This document shows, piece after piece, positions 34,874 to 44,518 of a stretch of 64,000 nucleotides of DNA (the stretch's first letter is position 1; each line of letters starts with the position of its first letter). The translations under genes and the position numbers were made by a program. The notes under the pieces were generated by a model. It saw nothing but the letters and a program-made list of their open reading frames with translations, searched no databases and was not told the DNA's origin. Origin of the DNA: Fusarium oxysporum f. sp. lycopersici 4287 (lineage: Eukaryota; Ascomycota; Sordariomycetes; Hypocreales; Nectriaceae); contig NC_030994.1 of the NCBI RefSeq assembly GCF_000149955.1, forward strand, positions 1,631,776 to 1,695,775. Reading direction: 5' to 3'.

Positions 34874-37800
34874 GGGTGTCTAGAGAGAAGAGAAGGATAA
34901 TGACAACTATGATAATTGAATGGATGCGATATTGGCTAACGACATGGCTTGGGATCGGGGAATGAGGCTGAAACGAGCGGCGCGGGCGACAAAGTTCGGG
35001 CCCAGGTATGATTCGTTGTTGCTGTCGCGATGACGGAGAATGGTCGAAGACTTGTGTGGATAAGAGGTTGAGGCGAAGAAACCGGATTAGTTAGGTTCGG
35101 GTTTACTCGCGAGAGCGAGGTTGCAGTCTTTGTCTAAACACCGTCCGTACGAGGGCCAAAAGCAACCCGAGCGGCAGTAGCAGCCGTCAAAGCACAAACA
35201 AAGCAATTATGGATGAAAGACGAAATATGTATTCGTGAAGTAGAGTGGAGGAGGATCCAAGACTTCAAGAAGGAAGAAGACCTGGGGATTGGTAAAGGCC
35301 CGTGAGCACAGACCAAGAAACGTGGACAAGGGTCTGAGGGAACCGGAAGGGATCCGTAGAAAAAGGCAGACAAATTGTATATGGTCAGTTTACGAATAGT
35401 CTGAAGTAGGTAGGAAGAGGAAAGAGATGAGTTGACTGGTTGAGTCACCGACAGAGAGGAGAAACCGGGGAACACACTAGAGTCAGAGCTAGTAATTAGT
35501 ACTGTCGTTGGGTTGAAAGACAGAACAGAAACAGAAACAAAACCAACCCGAGGATTTTCTTTTCCTGATGAACTGACAGAACTGAACAAAAGTGGAGGAA
35601 AAGAGAGAGATCCAAGGATCGGGTGCAAGGGGGGTTTCTGCCTCTGGTGCTGCCACTGCGCTGCTTCTGAGAGACAAGGATATGCCGGTCGGTTGACAAC
35701 GTTTGTGGTTAGACGACGAGTCTCTTGGATTGACGGTGGTAGACGCTAGCTGTTTCCTGACAAGGGACTGGCTACCTAGGCTAAGTTGTCAACTCTATGT
35801 AGTGCGTAGAGAAGAAGGTGTCGAAGTTGAAGTTGAAGTTGGAGAGCTGTAAAATTTGGATAGATATTATATGTATAGAGTAGGCAGCGACGAGGCCGTC
35901 TCATTGTCCATTCATATGCAGTGCAGCAACAATACAGCACTTATACCCTGTTGGTTCAGATCAAATCCAAATATACTAACCGTAACCCCATGCTCTATGA
36001 ACTTCTTGAGCTTGGCAATACTGGTAACGGAAGGCCGTGGCAACCCTGTGAAGTATATCCGTATCCTTAACTCAAAGAGAACATAAATCATGAAACGTTG
36101 TATCCTTCTGACGGCCGTTTTTCCATTACTGTCCGTTTATGCGATTCGACGGTCAAGGTGGAGGTTTATCCATTCCTCAGCTCCCGGCACTCTAAGCGTA
36201 CCTGGCCCTTTAACCCGCCGCATATATCCTAAACACGGACTCCTCACTCCATGGATGTTCCTGCACCTGCTCTCGGATTGATGTTGCTCCGGTGAGCTCG
36301 GCTGCTTGGCTCTGCTTGTCAAACGGCCTCGGCTGCCGGGGGGGTTAGAAGTGGAAGGCCTGGGCCCTAAGCCTCTGTGCACTATTGAAGGTCCATGGTA
36401 TACGGATATATCCGTGCCTACCTATTTCTCAACCGGTTAACATAGGTAGTATCTGTACGACCTCATCTCACAAGAAGGCGTGGATTAGGCATTCTCATCA
36501 GGAGTGTCACCACATGGAAGTACTCAGAAGCACCACGGCAAGTTCCAGCCCAATCTAGGCTCTGACAAGCAATGAGCAACACAGAAACTTGCTCTCTTCG
36601 GGGTGCTAAGAGTTCCCCCCTCAGGGAACCTGGCTCCTGGTCCATCATCCCACGGCAGTGGAGCAGTGCAACAGCAGGGGATGCACAGTTGGTTCAGGGT
36701 TCACAATCCAGACAAGACTTAAACCTGATTCAGATAAGCGTCCATGGGGGTCTTTTCATGAGTCGATGTTTACTGTAAGTCCGATAGTTCTGTTCTTACC
36801 TTGTGCCTTTGTCGAGCTGGAATCCTGTTATCGCATGCCAAGAAAAGACAATACGACAATAGAGATTTTGTGTTAAGCATAATTGTTTGTCACTCATGTA
36901 TCGGCATTGTTGTTACTCAAAAGAGCGAAGACTCTTTGACTACGGTTACCCGCGTCTTCCTTGTGTCATGGGTGTAAGTTACATATCTCCACATCGTCGG
37001 AGAGAAAAAAAAAAACGGTCGATGAAGTTGGCTTTTACTATTACATGCGGAATTGGGTACTGCTACGACAAGGATGGCCTCGCCGTCGTCGTATGTACGG
37101 ATAGACTTGTTCCTACTGCAACTCACTTATCAATCGTCGACCCATCAAATTCTAGTCAGTGTCTAGGTCTCACATCTTGAAGCGGCCCGTCCCCTCTACC
37201 CTTTGACCCAAGCCCCAAGTTAACAAGTTAGAGGCAATTAATCAAAGCCCTCCCGCCCTGTCAAATTCTTTAGTGCAACCCAAATGTCAGTGATTCCAAT
37301 TGGAAACTCTTCCTGCTCTCCGCATAGTTCGTAGTCTAGTACATGTCTGCCTATCAACATTTCGGCAGTTAAAAAAAATAGTATGATGCAAAAACAACAC
37401 CAACACCAACACCAACACCATCACTAAAAATCCTCACCCCCGGATAACCTTTCCCTTGTCCCTTATCCGGCAGGTCGGTTCACATTGGGCATCGACAAAA
37501 AAAAAAGTCAAACCGTCCCCAGTCTAGGATCGTCCCGCCGTGATCCCATTCGCTGGAGACTCCGTAGAGTGAAAGAACTTCACCACGGGTCACACAAACT
37601 GTTGCCTCTTGTTATGCGCTGTCAGAGTTTCCCGGGACGTATTAGACTGTCGGCCCGGCGCCGCGGAGTTTAGCCTCTCCCCGACCCGCTGGCTTGGACT
37701 TGGTGTCTGTCCGAGACTGCGTTTGCGTCTGCGTCTGTGTGTTGGCGTTGTCTCTGCATTTGCATATGATACCGGGCCTTTGGGAAGATACCCCCTGAAT

Positions 37801-38295
37801 TTTGGCTTGATTTTTCTTTTTGCCTGCCCCAGTTGGTGATGCATCATGCAGGAGAACGCGTCATTAATTGTGGCCATTGGACACGCATTGTTGCATTTTG
37901 TCCTGATTGTGTTCCTGCAGTTATAAGGGGAGCCTATTGGTTGCTGAGAGAGCTTTGATGATCCAGAGTTGAGTTGTTCTCAAAGCTGATGATAGTAAGC
38001 CAATGCCATGGTGTCCAGCTTGACTTACAGATAAGCCAGCGATAGTTGTTGCCGTCATCTTGATTGCTACGTGGTCTAACCCATACGGTAGACGCACAAA
38101 CATGTATTCCCGATAAATTAGGTATATATTCAAAATTCTTTCAATCTAAGTGATTGAATTTGCAGCCCCAGCTTCCGGACTTCGTCTAGTCATCAGCCCC
38201 CTTGTAAGTGGTATCTATGTCTTTGATCTTCTGTCTGTTCTATTGTCAAAATGCATTTAAAAAGGAATAAGTCCCGCAAAAAGAATGGCTGTTCG
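34874..38295. other. Gene-free interval, 3.4 kb
   Basis: No convincing gene. A 164-residue minus-strand frame (35134-35628) is Ser/Pro/Phe-rich because the strand is pyrimidine-rich upstream of the methyltransferase gene; it is better read as promoter/5' UTR. Also present are a short TACCTAGGCTA palindrome near 35773, CACCAA repeats at 37392-37423 and poly-A runs at 37004-37015 and near 37498. The rest shows nothing. Confidence 0.55.
37392..37423 (+). repeat. CACCAA microsatellite
   Basis: Four to five CACCAA/CAACAC hexamer units in tandem in intergenic DNA. Confidence 0.7.
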
Positions 38296-39844
38296 TTAAG
38301 CGGTAATTTGATAACCGCCGCCGTTATTTTGATGTAGCCCACTTGTATCCTCACCGTTCTGTTGTGTTTCTCGACAACCACCACTCATATCATCCTTTTT
38401 GTGCTGTTCCGGCAGCTTGCCCTGTCGTATGTCTTGGGACTCAAGCGGTTCATCGCGCATTGATCGCGCATCATCCGGAACCATCTCGCCATCGCTCACC
38501 GTAGGAAACGGCGTGAGAACATGGCTGATGTCTCCCCACCAAGTCTCTCCGAACTGCGTGAACCAATCGACTGTAATCTTGAGGCCCTCATCAATCGACA
38601 CTTTCTGTTCCCAACCAAGCCTCTTTAGTTTGGTGCCATCAACTGCATACCGGCGGTCATTGAAGGGTCTGTCCCGAGTGTACTTGATCCACTTGCGGAG
38701 CTGCTCCGGGGTATCGTGTGGTATCCTCATTCGGTCGAGCAGCATCCCGCAGAGCTCTAGATTGGATACTTCGTCCTGTGAACCGACGTTGTAAATCTGG
38801 CCAATTTGACCTTTGTGGAGAATCGTGTCAAACGCATCAGCTGCGTCGCCAGCGTAGAGATATCGCCGGGTAGGCGTGCCGTCTCCGTGCAGAACCAGTG
38901 GCCGCTGACGGTTAAGAAGACATGTAAACTTGGGGATAATTTCTAAGAACGGTTAGAATCTTGGGCATGCATCATGCAATAAGCAGCTTCCTGACTCACT
39001 CTCCGGATATTGATGAGGACCGTATACGTTGTTACTCCGCACAATGATGGCAGGTAATTTGAAACTCTTCTGGTAAGACTGCACTAACATCTCAGCTGCC
39101 GCTTTGCTGGCGGCATATGGATTTGTGGGAGCCAATATGCTCGTCTCAAGAAGGTCGTCGTCGTCTTCTTTAACTTCACCGTATACTTCATCAGTCGATA
39201 CATGAATGAAGCGGCCAATGCCAACCTTCTTGGCGCTTTCAAGGAGAACATGAGTTCCGTAGACGTTTGTGTGTGTAAAGCCATAAGAGTTTCCAAAGCT
39301 CAGGTCCACATGTGACTGGGCGGCAAAGTGTAGAACTGTATCAATATTGTATCGCTCCATACAGTCAACGACCTCAGCTGGATTGGTGATATCGCCATGA
39401 TAGAAGGTAAAGTTGGAGGATTCACTTAGGACGCCTGTGTTGTTGAGAGCAGCGCAGTAGTCTAGCTTGTCGAATGAGACAATGTTATAGGCATGTGGAT
39501 ATGTCAAAGTGAGATGGCGGACGACCCAGCAAGCGCTTGAAATAAACCGTCAGTGGAGCAGAGCTTGGCGTTGCAGGACGTCACTCACATGAAGCCAGCG
39601 CCGCCTGTAATCATGATGTTTTTAACATCGGAGCGAGGCTCAAATTTGGTTGTGCCAATGAGCACAGGGGCATGCTTCCATATGTCGCTTTGTTTGCTGT
39701 GGTTATTTATCCCAACTAGACATATCGGTTAGTCTATAGCTCGACCATTCGCTTATATAGCTTGCTCGGATGACGAGATGTCAAATTGGGTGGCTTACCA
39801 CTGGCGTCACCGTTAGTTCGCGGTTGATCAGAGGAGGCCGTCAT
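38296..39844 (-). CDS. dTDP/UDP-glucose 4,6-dehydratase (RmlB-like)
   Basis: Four exons: 39844-39799, 39715-39589, 39535-39000, 38942-38296; 451 residues. An extended-SDR sugar-nucleotide dehydratase: NAD-binding GGAGFIA (rebuilt across the second junction), then DTVLHFAAQSHVDLSF, the catalytic STDEVYGEV, the Tyr-x3-Lys motif in NPYAASKAAAEMLVQSY, and RSNNVYGPHQYPEK followed by HGDGTPTRRYLYAGDAADAF. It converts NDP-glucose to the 4-keto-6-deoxy sugar; in plant-associated fungi this is the first step to UDP-rhamnose (family knowledge). The last 80 or so residues (after GDISHVLTPFP) are hydrophilic and rich in Gln, Asp and Glu, beyond the usual end of the family. The partner epimerase/reductase gene is not in the window. 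Probably cytosolic. Confidence 0.93.
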
Positions 39845-41748
39845 ATTCGTCGTAGGATATTTGAGTCTGCCTATTTGAAGCAGGGTGTATCAGAGCATTG
39901 ACTTTGACTTTGATGGCAGAGTCTCTGCTGTTATGCAGACAAATTTGCCTGCGTCATGAACAGCCAGGATTTTAATTGTCGCAAACCACCCGCGGGTGAT
40001 GGGTCATGGGTAGACAGGGACAGGGGATATGTAAGGGGCAATCCCTCGGCTCAGAAGCAATGAAGGGAGATCTTTGACGAAGAGATTTGGTCTAGAATAC
40101 GAATAAGTTATCTTGTGTAACACTGTTGAGGTTTTTCGTTAATAGTTGTCAGCAACTGAATCGAGTTAAAGGGGCAAATCACACAGAACACGAAGAGACG
40201 TTGAATTCTAGCGTGGTTTGTCCAATGCAGCACAGTTAAACTTGTAACGCCACCTCACTAATTGAGTCAAACCACTGATGAGATGTGGCGCTGGTTCCTG
40301 GAAAGGAACGTTGCGCCACAGCTCAAGTCCTAAAAATGTTGTGATATGGGAGGTCGCCGGTTGACAAGGGAGTTGCAAACACAAAGATGCATGCCGATCT
40401 TACTCAAGATCCCATGACTATATTGGATGTTCTCCAAGACCCCAGTCGTTCTGTTTATATACTTTGGTTCCCAGTTGTTCCTCATTTGCTGTTTTTTGCC
40501 TGTCAAGCGAAGGGAAGGACGATTAACGTTCTATCACCGTTTTCGACGGTAGACCCGCAGATGTATGGATGTAAACACTTCACTTAAAGCCAAGCTTATT
40601 GAATGTCAACAAGCTCGCTTCAATTAATGGCTCCCTCACTACCTACTAATCTAGCTAATATCGCTCCACAACCTCAACGATTCCTATCCAGCTTTCGGGC
40701 AAGCATCATTAGCTGTGCCTTTACCACGATAGGTGCACTGCTTCGGGATAATTAGGTGATCATACAAAGTAACGTTACTTGCGTCCTCGAACAGACAGCA
40801 GTCACGCTTTGAACATAAATGACTGTATTGACCATCGACGGGGCGCTAATGTCCTCTAACTTGAGGTCTGTTATACATTGGGGAAAAGAGAGGATTCGAT
40901 CCCTCTTGAAGTGGACTTGCATCGTTGGGCTTCCCCCTCTACTGCTTTTGAAGCCCGTTATTAACCATCATGAGCAGAGCGTGGCTTTCGACTCTCCGCT
41001 TAACCCTTGCTTCTGTAACAATGGTCGGGAGAGATCTTCCGCTTTATCAACATCGTTCCTAACGATATGCGATATTCTTATATTCCCGCAACTACCAGCA
41101 TATCGAATGATTTCCCCTCACCAATAATCCCAAAGTGACTTGATGCGCTGTGGCAGTGGAGCATCTATCATCGTCAAGACTTCGACCTGATCACGGATAT
41201 GATATCCTGAAAGGGCTACGTCAACCAGGGTCAAGGCTCCCACTCCGAGTCCACGCCATTCGTGGACTTTAAGGGATGGGCTCGATTGACATCCTGACCA
41301 GTTAGTTCTCAAGCGCATAGTCGAAGAGCAGGGTCTGAAGATTAAAGCGCCTCCTTATATCCGTATAACCGTTTTGATACTCATGGCCAGGACTTTCTAC
41401 CGTCCACTGCCCAGGGACATGACTTCCGGCTTTCAACCCTGGTGCCCATTCATTTATAGGCTCAGCCAGAATAAACATTCATAATATCGTGTTGCGAAGG
41501 AACGTGAGGCTAGGTAAATCACCTTGAAAAGTAGACATGCTCAGCCAAAGGCAAGAACATAACCTGGAGCACTCAATTACCTACCTAAGGTAGCCATATC
41601 TATTGCCCATGGAAGAAATGCTTCTTTGCCCATCTTCACGAGTCTAGAAGCTTATAATTCACATCCATGATAATAGATATGTATTTACAGCCCATGAATT
41701 CCCGAGGTTGGGAAGCGTATGTTGCTCGGATCATGGGAGGGTATGAAC
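39845..41748. other. Intergenic region, 1.9 kb
   Basis: No gene recognised. Frames at 40387-40587 and 40819-41127 have no family features. A sequence near 40890-40906 (AGAGGATTCGATCCCTCT) resembles a tRNA T-arm, but no tRNA could be built around it. Confidence 0.5.
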
Positions 41749-42237
41749 TCATGCATAAGCCCTATCTTCAGCTCCTTGAGGCACTGCGGGGGAGCCGGCG
41801 GGTGTGGCAGTTATAGAATCGGCATCTCTCAGAGGGGCTGGAGGTGAAGGCATGGGAGTTGGCATTTGATCCAATATATGCTCTTTTACCTTGTTAGTCA
41901 CCTTGAGAATCATAGCCGTGAGAAGGAATTCTGGGCTTTTACCTGCAGAATCATTGGTCACATTCTGGAATTCAACAGGATGTTGCGAGCGACTTCGTAT
42001 GTAGTCTTCGTAATCTGCCTGTAGCTCGTCCATAGGTCCGCGTACAAGTTTCTTGATAAGGAGGAAGAACGTCCTCTGGATGCGGATGTAACACCCAGAT
42101 AAACTTAACCCTGCAAGGAAGATGATGTGATCCTCATCGAACAGGTCCCGCATCGCGGGCGGGTCTTCGCATATAATCCTCTTGGTGAAGAAATAGAACA
42201 TCCTGAACCGCAGGCAGGGCGGGTCGACGGATGCCAT
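41749..42237 (-). CDS. Hypothetical protein, 162 residues
   Basis: An intact single-exon frame with a good start context (ACAAAATGGCA). The N-terminal 100 residues look folded, with regular hydrophobic spacing (MFYFFTKRIICEDPPAMRDL; HIIFLAGLSLSGCYIRIQ; TFFLLIKKLV); the second of these could be a weak membrane segment or a buried helix. The last 40 residues are Pro/Ala-rich and disordered. I recognise no family. The neighbour downstream of a 760-bp spacer is RPF1, with no functional link evident. It may be a lineage-restricted gene. Confidence 0.55.
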   Translation of the reverse strand: MASVDPPCLRFRMFYFFTKRIICEDPPAMRDLFDEDHIIFLAGLSLSGCYIRIQRTFFLLIKKLVRGPMDELQADYEDYIRSRSQHPVEFQNVTNDSAGKSPEFLLTAMILKVTNKVKEHILDQMPTPMPSPPAPLRDADSITATPAGSPAVPQGAEDRAYA

Positions 42238-42999
42238 TTTGTCTGTTTAGTGAAACTGATTGTGAAGATAGAAACGAAGAGGAATGCTGCTTGGAGTGAT
42301 GATAAGTAAGTGATCATGAACGGTGATAGTACTCTGTGAGTTGTTGATGAAGGAGAAGACTCTTACCTATACTTAAGACGGTCCTTAGGTTAGGTAATTA
42401 TCTGTATTGAGCAGATTCATGAGTGCTGTTTTATTTCGAAAAAATAGCATCTGGGTTAGAAAGTACCTACTAGGTCTTGAGATATGGAAACCACTGTCCT
42501 TACTACCTCGGAGGTCACTACTAACCGACCATCGTCAAACATTGAGCAACTGTCTCCTTAATAGGCAATGCACTCGTCAAAGTGTTTTCCTTGAATGCTA
42601 CTTCCGCGAGAGCACTTGTATCGTACACGGGTATTGCCACCTTAGGTACCTTACCTTATAGTTAGGTACCTACCTAGGTTAGGTAGTAGGCCAAGGTAAG
42701 GGAAGCAGTACTCCCCTAGGCGTTCCACGAAGTCAAGATATCATGAACAGGACACAGTGAAGTCACTTGATACGAAGCGACACCCCATTGATCATGCCAC
42801 TCACCTGTGCGCCTCTTCTTAAATTTTTGGGTTAAAGAACATGCTACACAAAATTGGGCAGGAAAAGGAATGGCAGCGGTCAGGAGCTTGAAATGAAATG
42901 TCTTCGTTATATTTGTACTGTATTGTATTGTATTGTTTTGCCGGCTCAAGTTCAAGAACGCCAAGCGCCATGACTACCAACCCACTATTAGAGAAACAA
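42238..42999. other. Spacer with palindrome repeats
   Basis: 3' flank of RPF1 and promoter of the 162-residue ORF. It contains the palindromic TAGGTACC group at 42640-42701 and a short TATTG repeat near 42917-42935. No gene. Confidence 0.55.
42640..42701. repeat. TACCTAGGT palindrome group
   Basis: CCTTAGGTACCTTACCTTAT then TTAGGTACCTACCTAGGTTA and TAGGTAGTAGGCCAAGGTAA: repeated ACCTA/TAGGT units in both orientations, able to form hairpins. Related groups lie at 7099-7150 and 51423-51455. Confidence 0.65.
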
Positions 43000-44247
43000 T
43001 TATAGGTTGAACCTCTTGCGATCCTTCTCCATCTTGGCCTTCCACTCCCACTGTGTCGCATCATCACCCTCACTTCCAGCTCTTCCAATACCCTTGTCAA
43101 CTCTCCTCAACTTGAGGGTGAAGCGGGGACCAAGCTCCTGGAGGCCAGCGCGGATGCCCTCCACACCCTTAACCTCCTTTCCATCGGCACCGACGATGCT
43201 CTTTTCTGTCTGTCGCTTTTCTCGGAAAACGTAACGATGTCGTCGCACAAAGATATAATCTCGCTGGTTGTGGAGCGTAGTGACTTGGCGACCTTGGAAC
43301 TCAGGCTTAGGGGGAAATAAGGTCATAAACAGCTTGGCCGTCAACAGGCCAAGTGGTGTCTTGAAATTGTTAAGAAGCAGTTCAGGGTAGTGATTTGTTG
43401 GGTTTCCATGGCCTGGGAGCTTTTTGCCTTCGATCCAATTTGTGATGGAGAAATGAAAAGTCGGGCCGGAAGGAAGATGCACAACCGTGAGACCTGTAGG
43501 TTTTTTGGAGTCCTCCTTAAGGAGAATTACAGCTGTGTGCTCTCGATTTGAGGCGTACTTGCAGATCTCTCGGAGCGAATACTTATGGCCGTATCGATGG
43601 GCCGACCGGGGGACGTAAGAGCTGTTGGGGAAGAACTCGCAGAGAACATGGGCCTGTTCGTGGAGAGTAGAGTTGATGGACGTTGTGACCAGAATCTTGG
43701 GCTCAGGAGCCGGTATGTCGGTGAAAAGAGACGGAAACTTTAGGGCCAGTGATGTTGGCGTCAAGTCAAGGTTTGTGCTTGTTGTGGATGGGGCAACACT
43801 GTTATCTCGCTGTGCACGGCGTTGACGCTTCTTTTCCAGTGCAACCTGTCGCTCTTCGTCCATCTCCTCATCCGAAGCCAACATACTGTCAACATCATCA
43901 TCCTCGTCCAGCTCTTCCTCAGCGCGCATAGCAGCCTCATGAGCCGCCTGTTCAGCTGCTTCAGCCTCTTCAATGCGGCGGCGCTTTAATTTCTCGAGGT
44001 CCACCTGCACACCAAGACTGTCATCGTCGATATCATCCCATACTCGCTTTGAGTCGATCGTTGCAGGTTTGCGCTTAGCTAGCCGGGCTGCCTTGAGCTC
44101 GGGGTCCTTTGCTTCTTCCCTACGGCGGCGGTGTCGTTCCTCATGTCTCTCCTTGTTCTGGTGCTTCTTGTACTGGACGAAGAGCTCCTTTCGTTTGAGC
44201 TTATTGGAAGACTTGAGCGCCTGAACAGGCGGCTTTGTGAAACCCAT
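43000..44247 (-). CDS. RPF1: Ribosome production factor 1 (Brix domain)
   Basis: Single exon, 415 residues, ATG at 44247 (MGFTKPPVQALKSSNKLKRK); the frame is open upstream but without an ATG. Rpf1 acts in the nucleolus in 60S pre-ribosome assembly and in processing of 27S pre-rRNA. The N-terminal third is highly basic, then acidic (KKHQNKERHEERHRRRREEA; EELDEDDDVDSMLASDEEMD), followed by the Brix domain from about PKILVTTSINSTLHEQAHVL to the sigma70-like GRQVTTLHNQRDYIFVRRHR, both diagnostic of Rpf1. The C-terminus ends in a basic KMEKDRKRFNL. It shares a short divergent promoter with NOC3, another 60S assembly factor. Confidence 0.96.
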   Translation of the reverse strand: MGFTKPPVQALKSSNKLKRKELFVQYKKHQNKERHEERHRRRREEAKDPELKAARLAKRKPATIDSKRVWDDIDDDSLGVQVDLEKLKRRRIEEAEAAEQAAHEAAMRAEEELDEDDDVDSMLASDEEMDEERQVALEKKRQRRAQRDNSVAPSTTSTNLDLTPTSLALKFPSLFTDIPAPEPKILVTTSINSTLHEQAHVLCEFFPNSSYVPRSAHRYGHKYSLREICKYASNREHTAVILLKEDSKKPTGLTVVHLPSGPTFHFSITNWIEGKKLPGHGNPTNHYPELLLNNFKTPLGLLTAKLFMTLFPPKPEFQGRQVTTLHNQRDYIFVRRHRYVFREKRQTEKSIVGADGKEVKGVEGIRAGLQELGPRFTLKLRRVDKGIGRAGSEGDDATQWEWKAKMEKDRKRFNL

Positions 44248-44518
44248 TCGTGGCGATTTGACGGAGTAGATCGAGTTGAGTAGCAGACACGGTGGAAACA
44301 CTGCGGCTGGGAAATAATTTGGTAGAGGGGCATTTCTGCCCGGCAGAAAAGTCCAACTTTTTGGCGGTGAGTGATCATCTCGTCCAATCAGTGAGTGCGA
44401 TTTCTTGTCGGCCCCACAAGACCCTGTCGACTTTCGCAGAAATCGACAAGACAGAAGACGACAAAACCTTCAGGAGGCGTGTTTATCTCGTGCCATAAAC
44501 TGGAAAGAATACAGAAAA
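44248..44518. promoter_or_regulatory. Divergent RPF1-NOC3 promoter
   Basis: 271 bp between the two start codons must hold both promoters. A CCAAT box is visible at 44384-44388 (CGTCCAATCAG). The arrangement suggests coordinated expression of two 60S assembly factors; this is inference from layout. Confidence 0.7.

Noticed and set aside
35134..35628. 164-residue minus-strand open frame
   Set aside because: Ser, Pro and Phe dominate because the strand is CT-rich; it overlaps frames in other phases, has no domain features, and sits where the promoter and leader of the methyltransferase gene should be.
37392..37423. CRISPR-like or coding repeat
   Set aside because: A contiguous hexanucleotide microsatellite without spacers, in a eukaryotic intergenic region.
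40890..40907. tRNA T-arm-like AGAGGATTCGATCCCTCT
   Set aside because: The loop is eight rather than seven bases and no acceptor, D or anticodon arms could be found at proper distances upstream.
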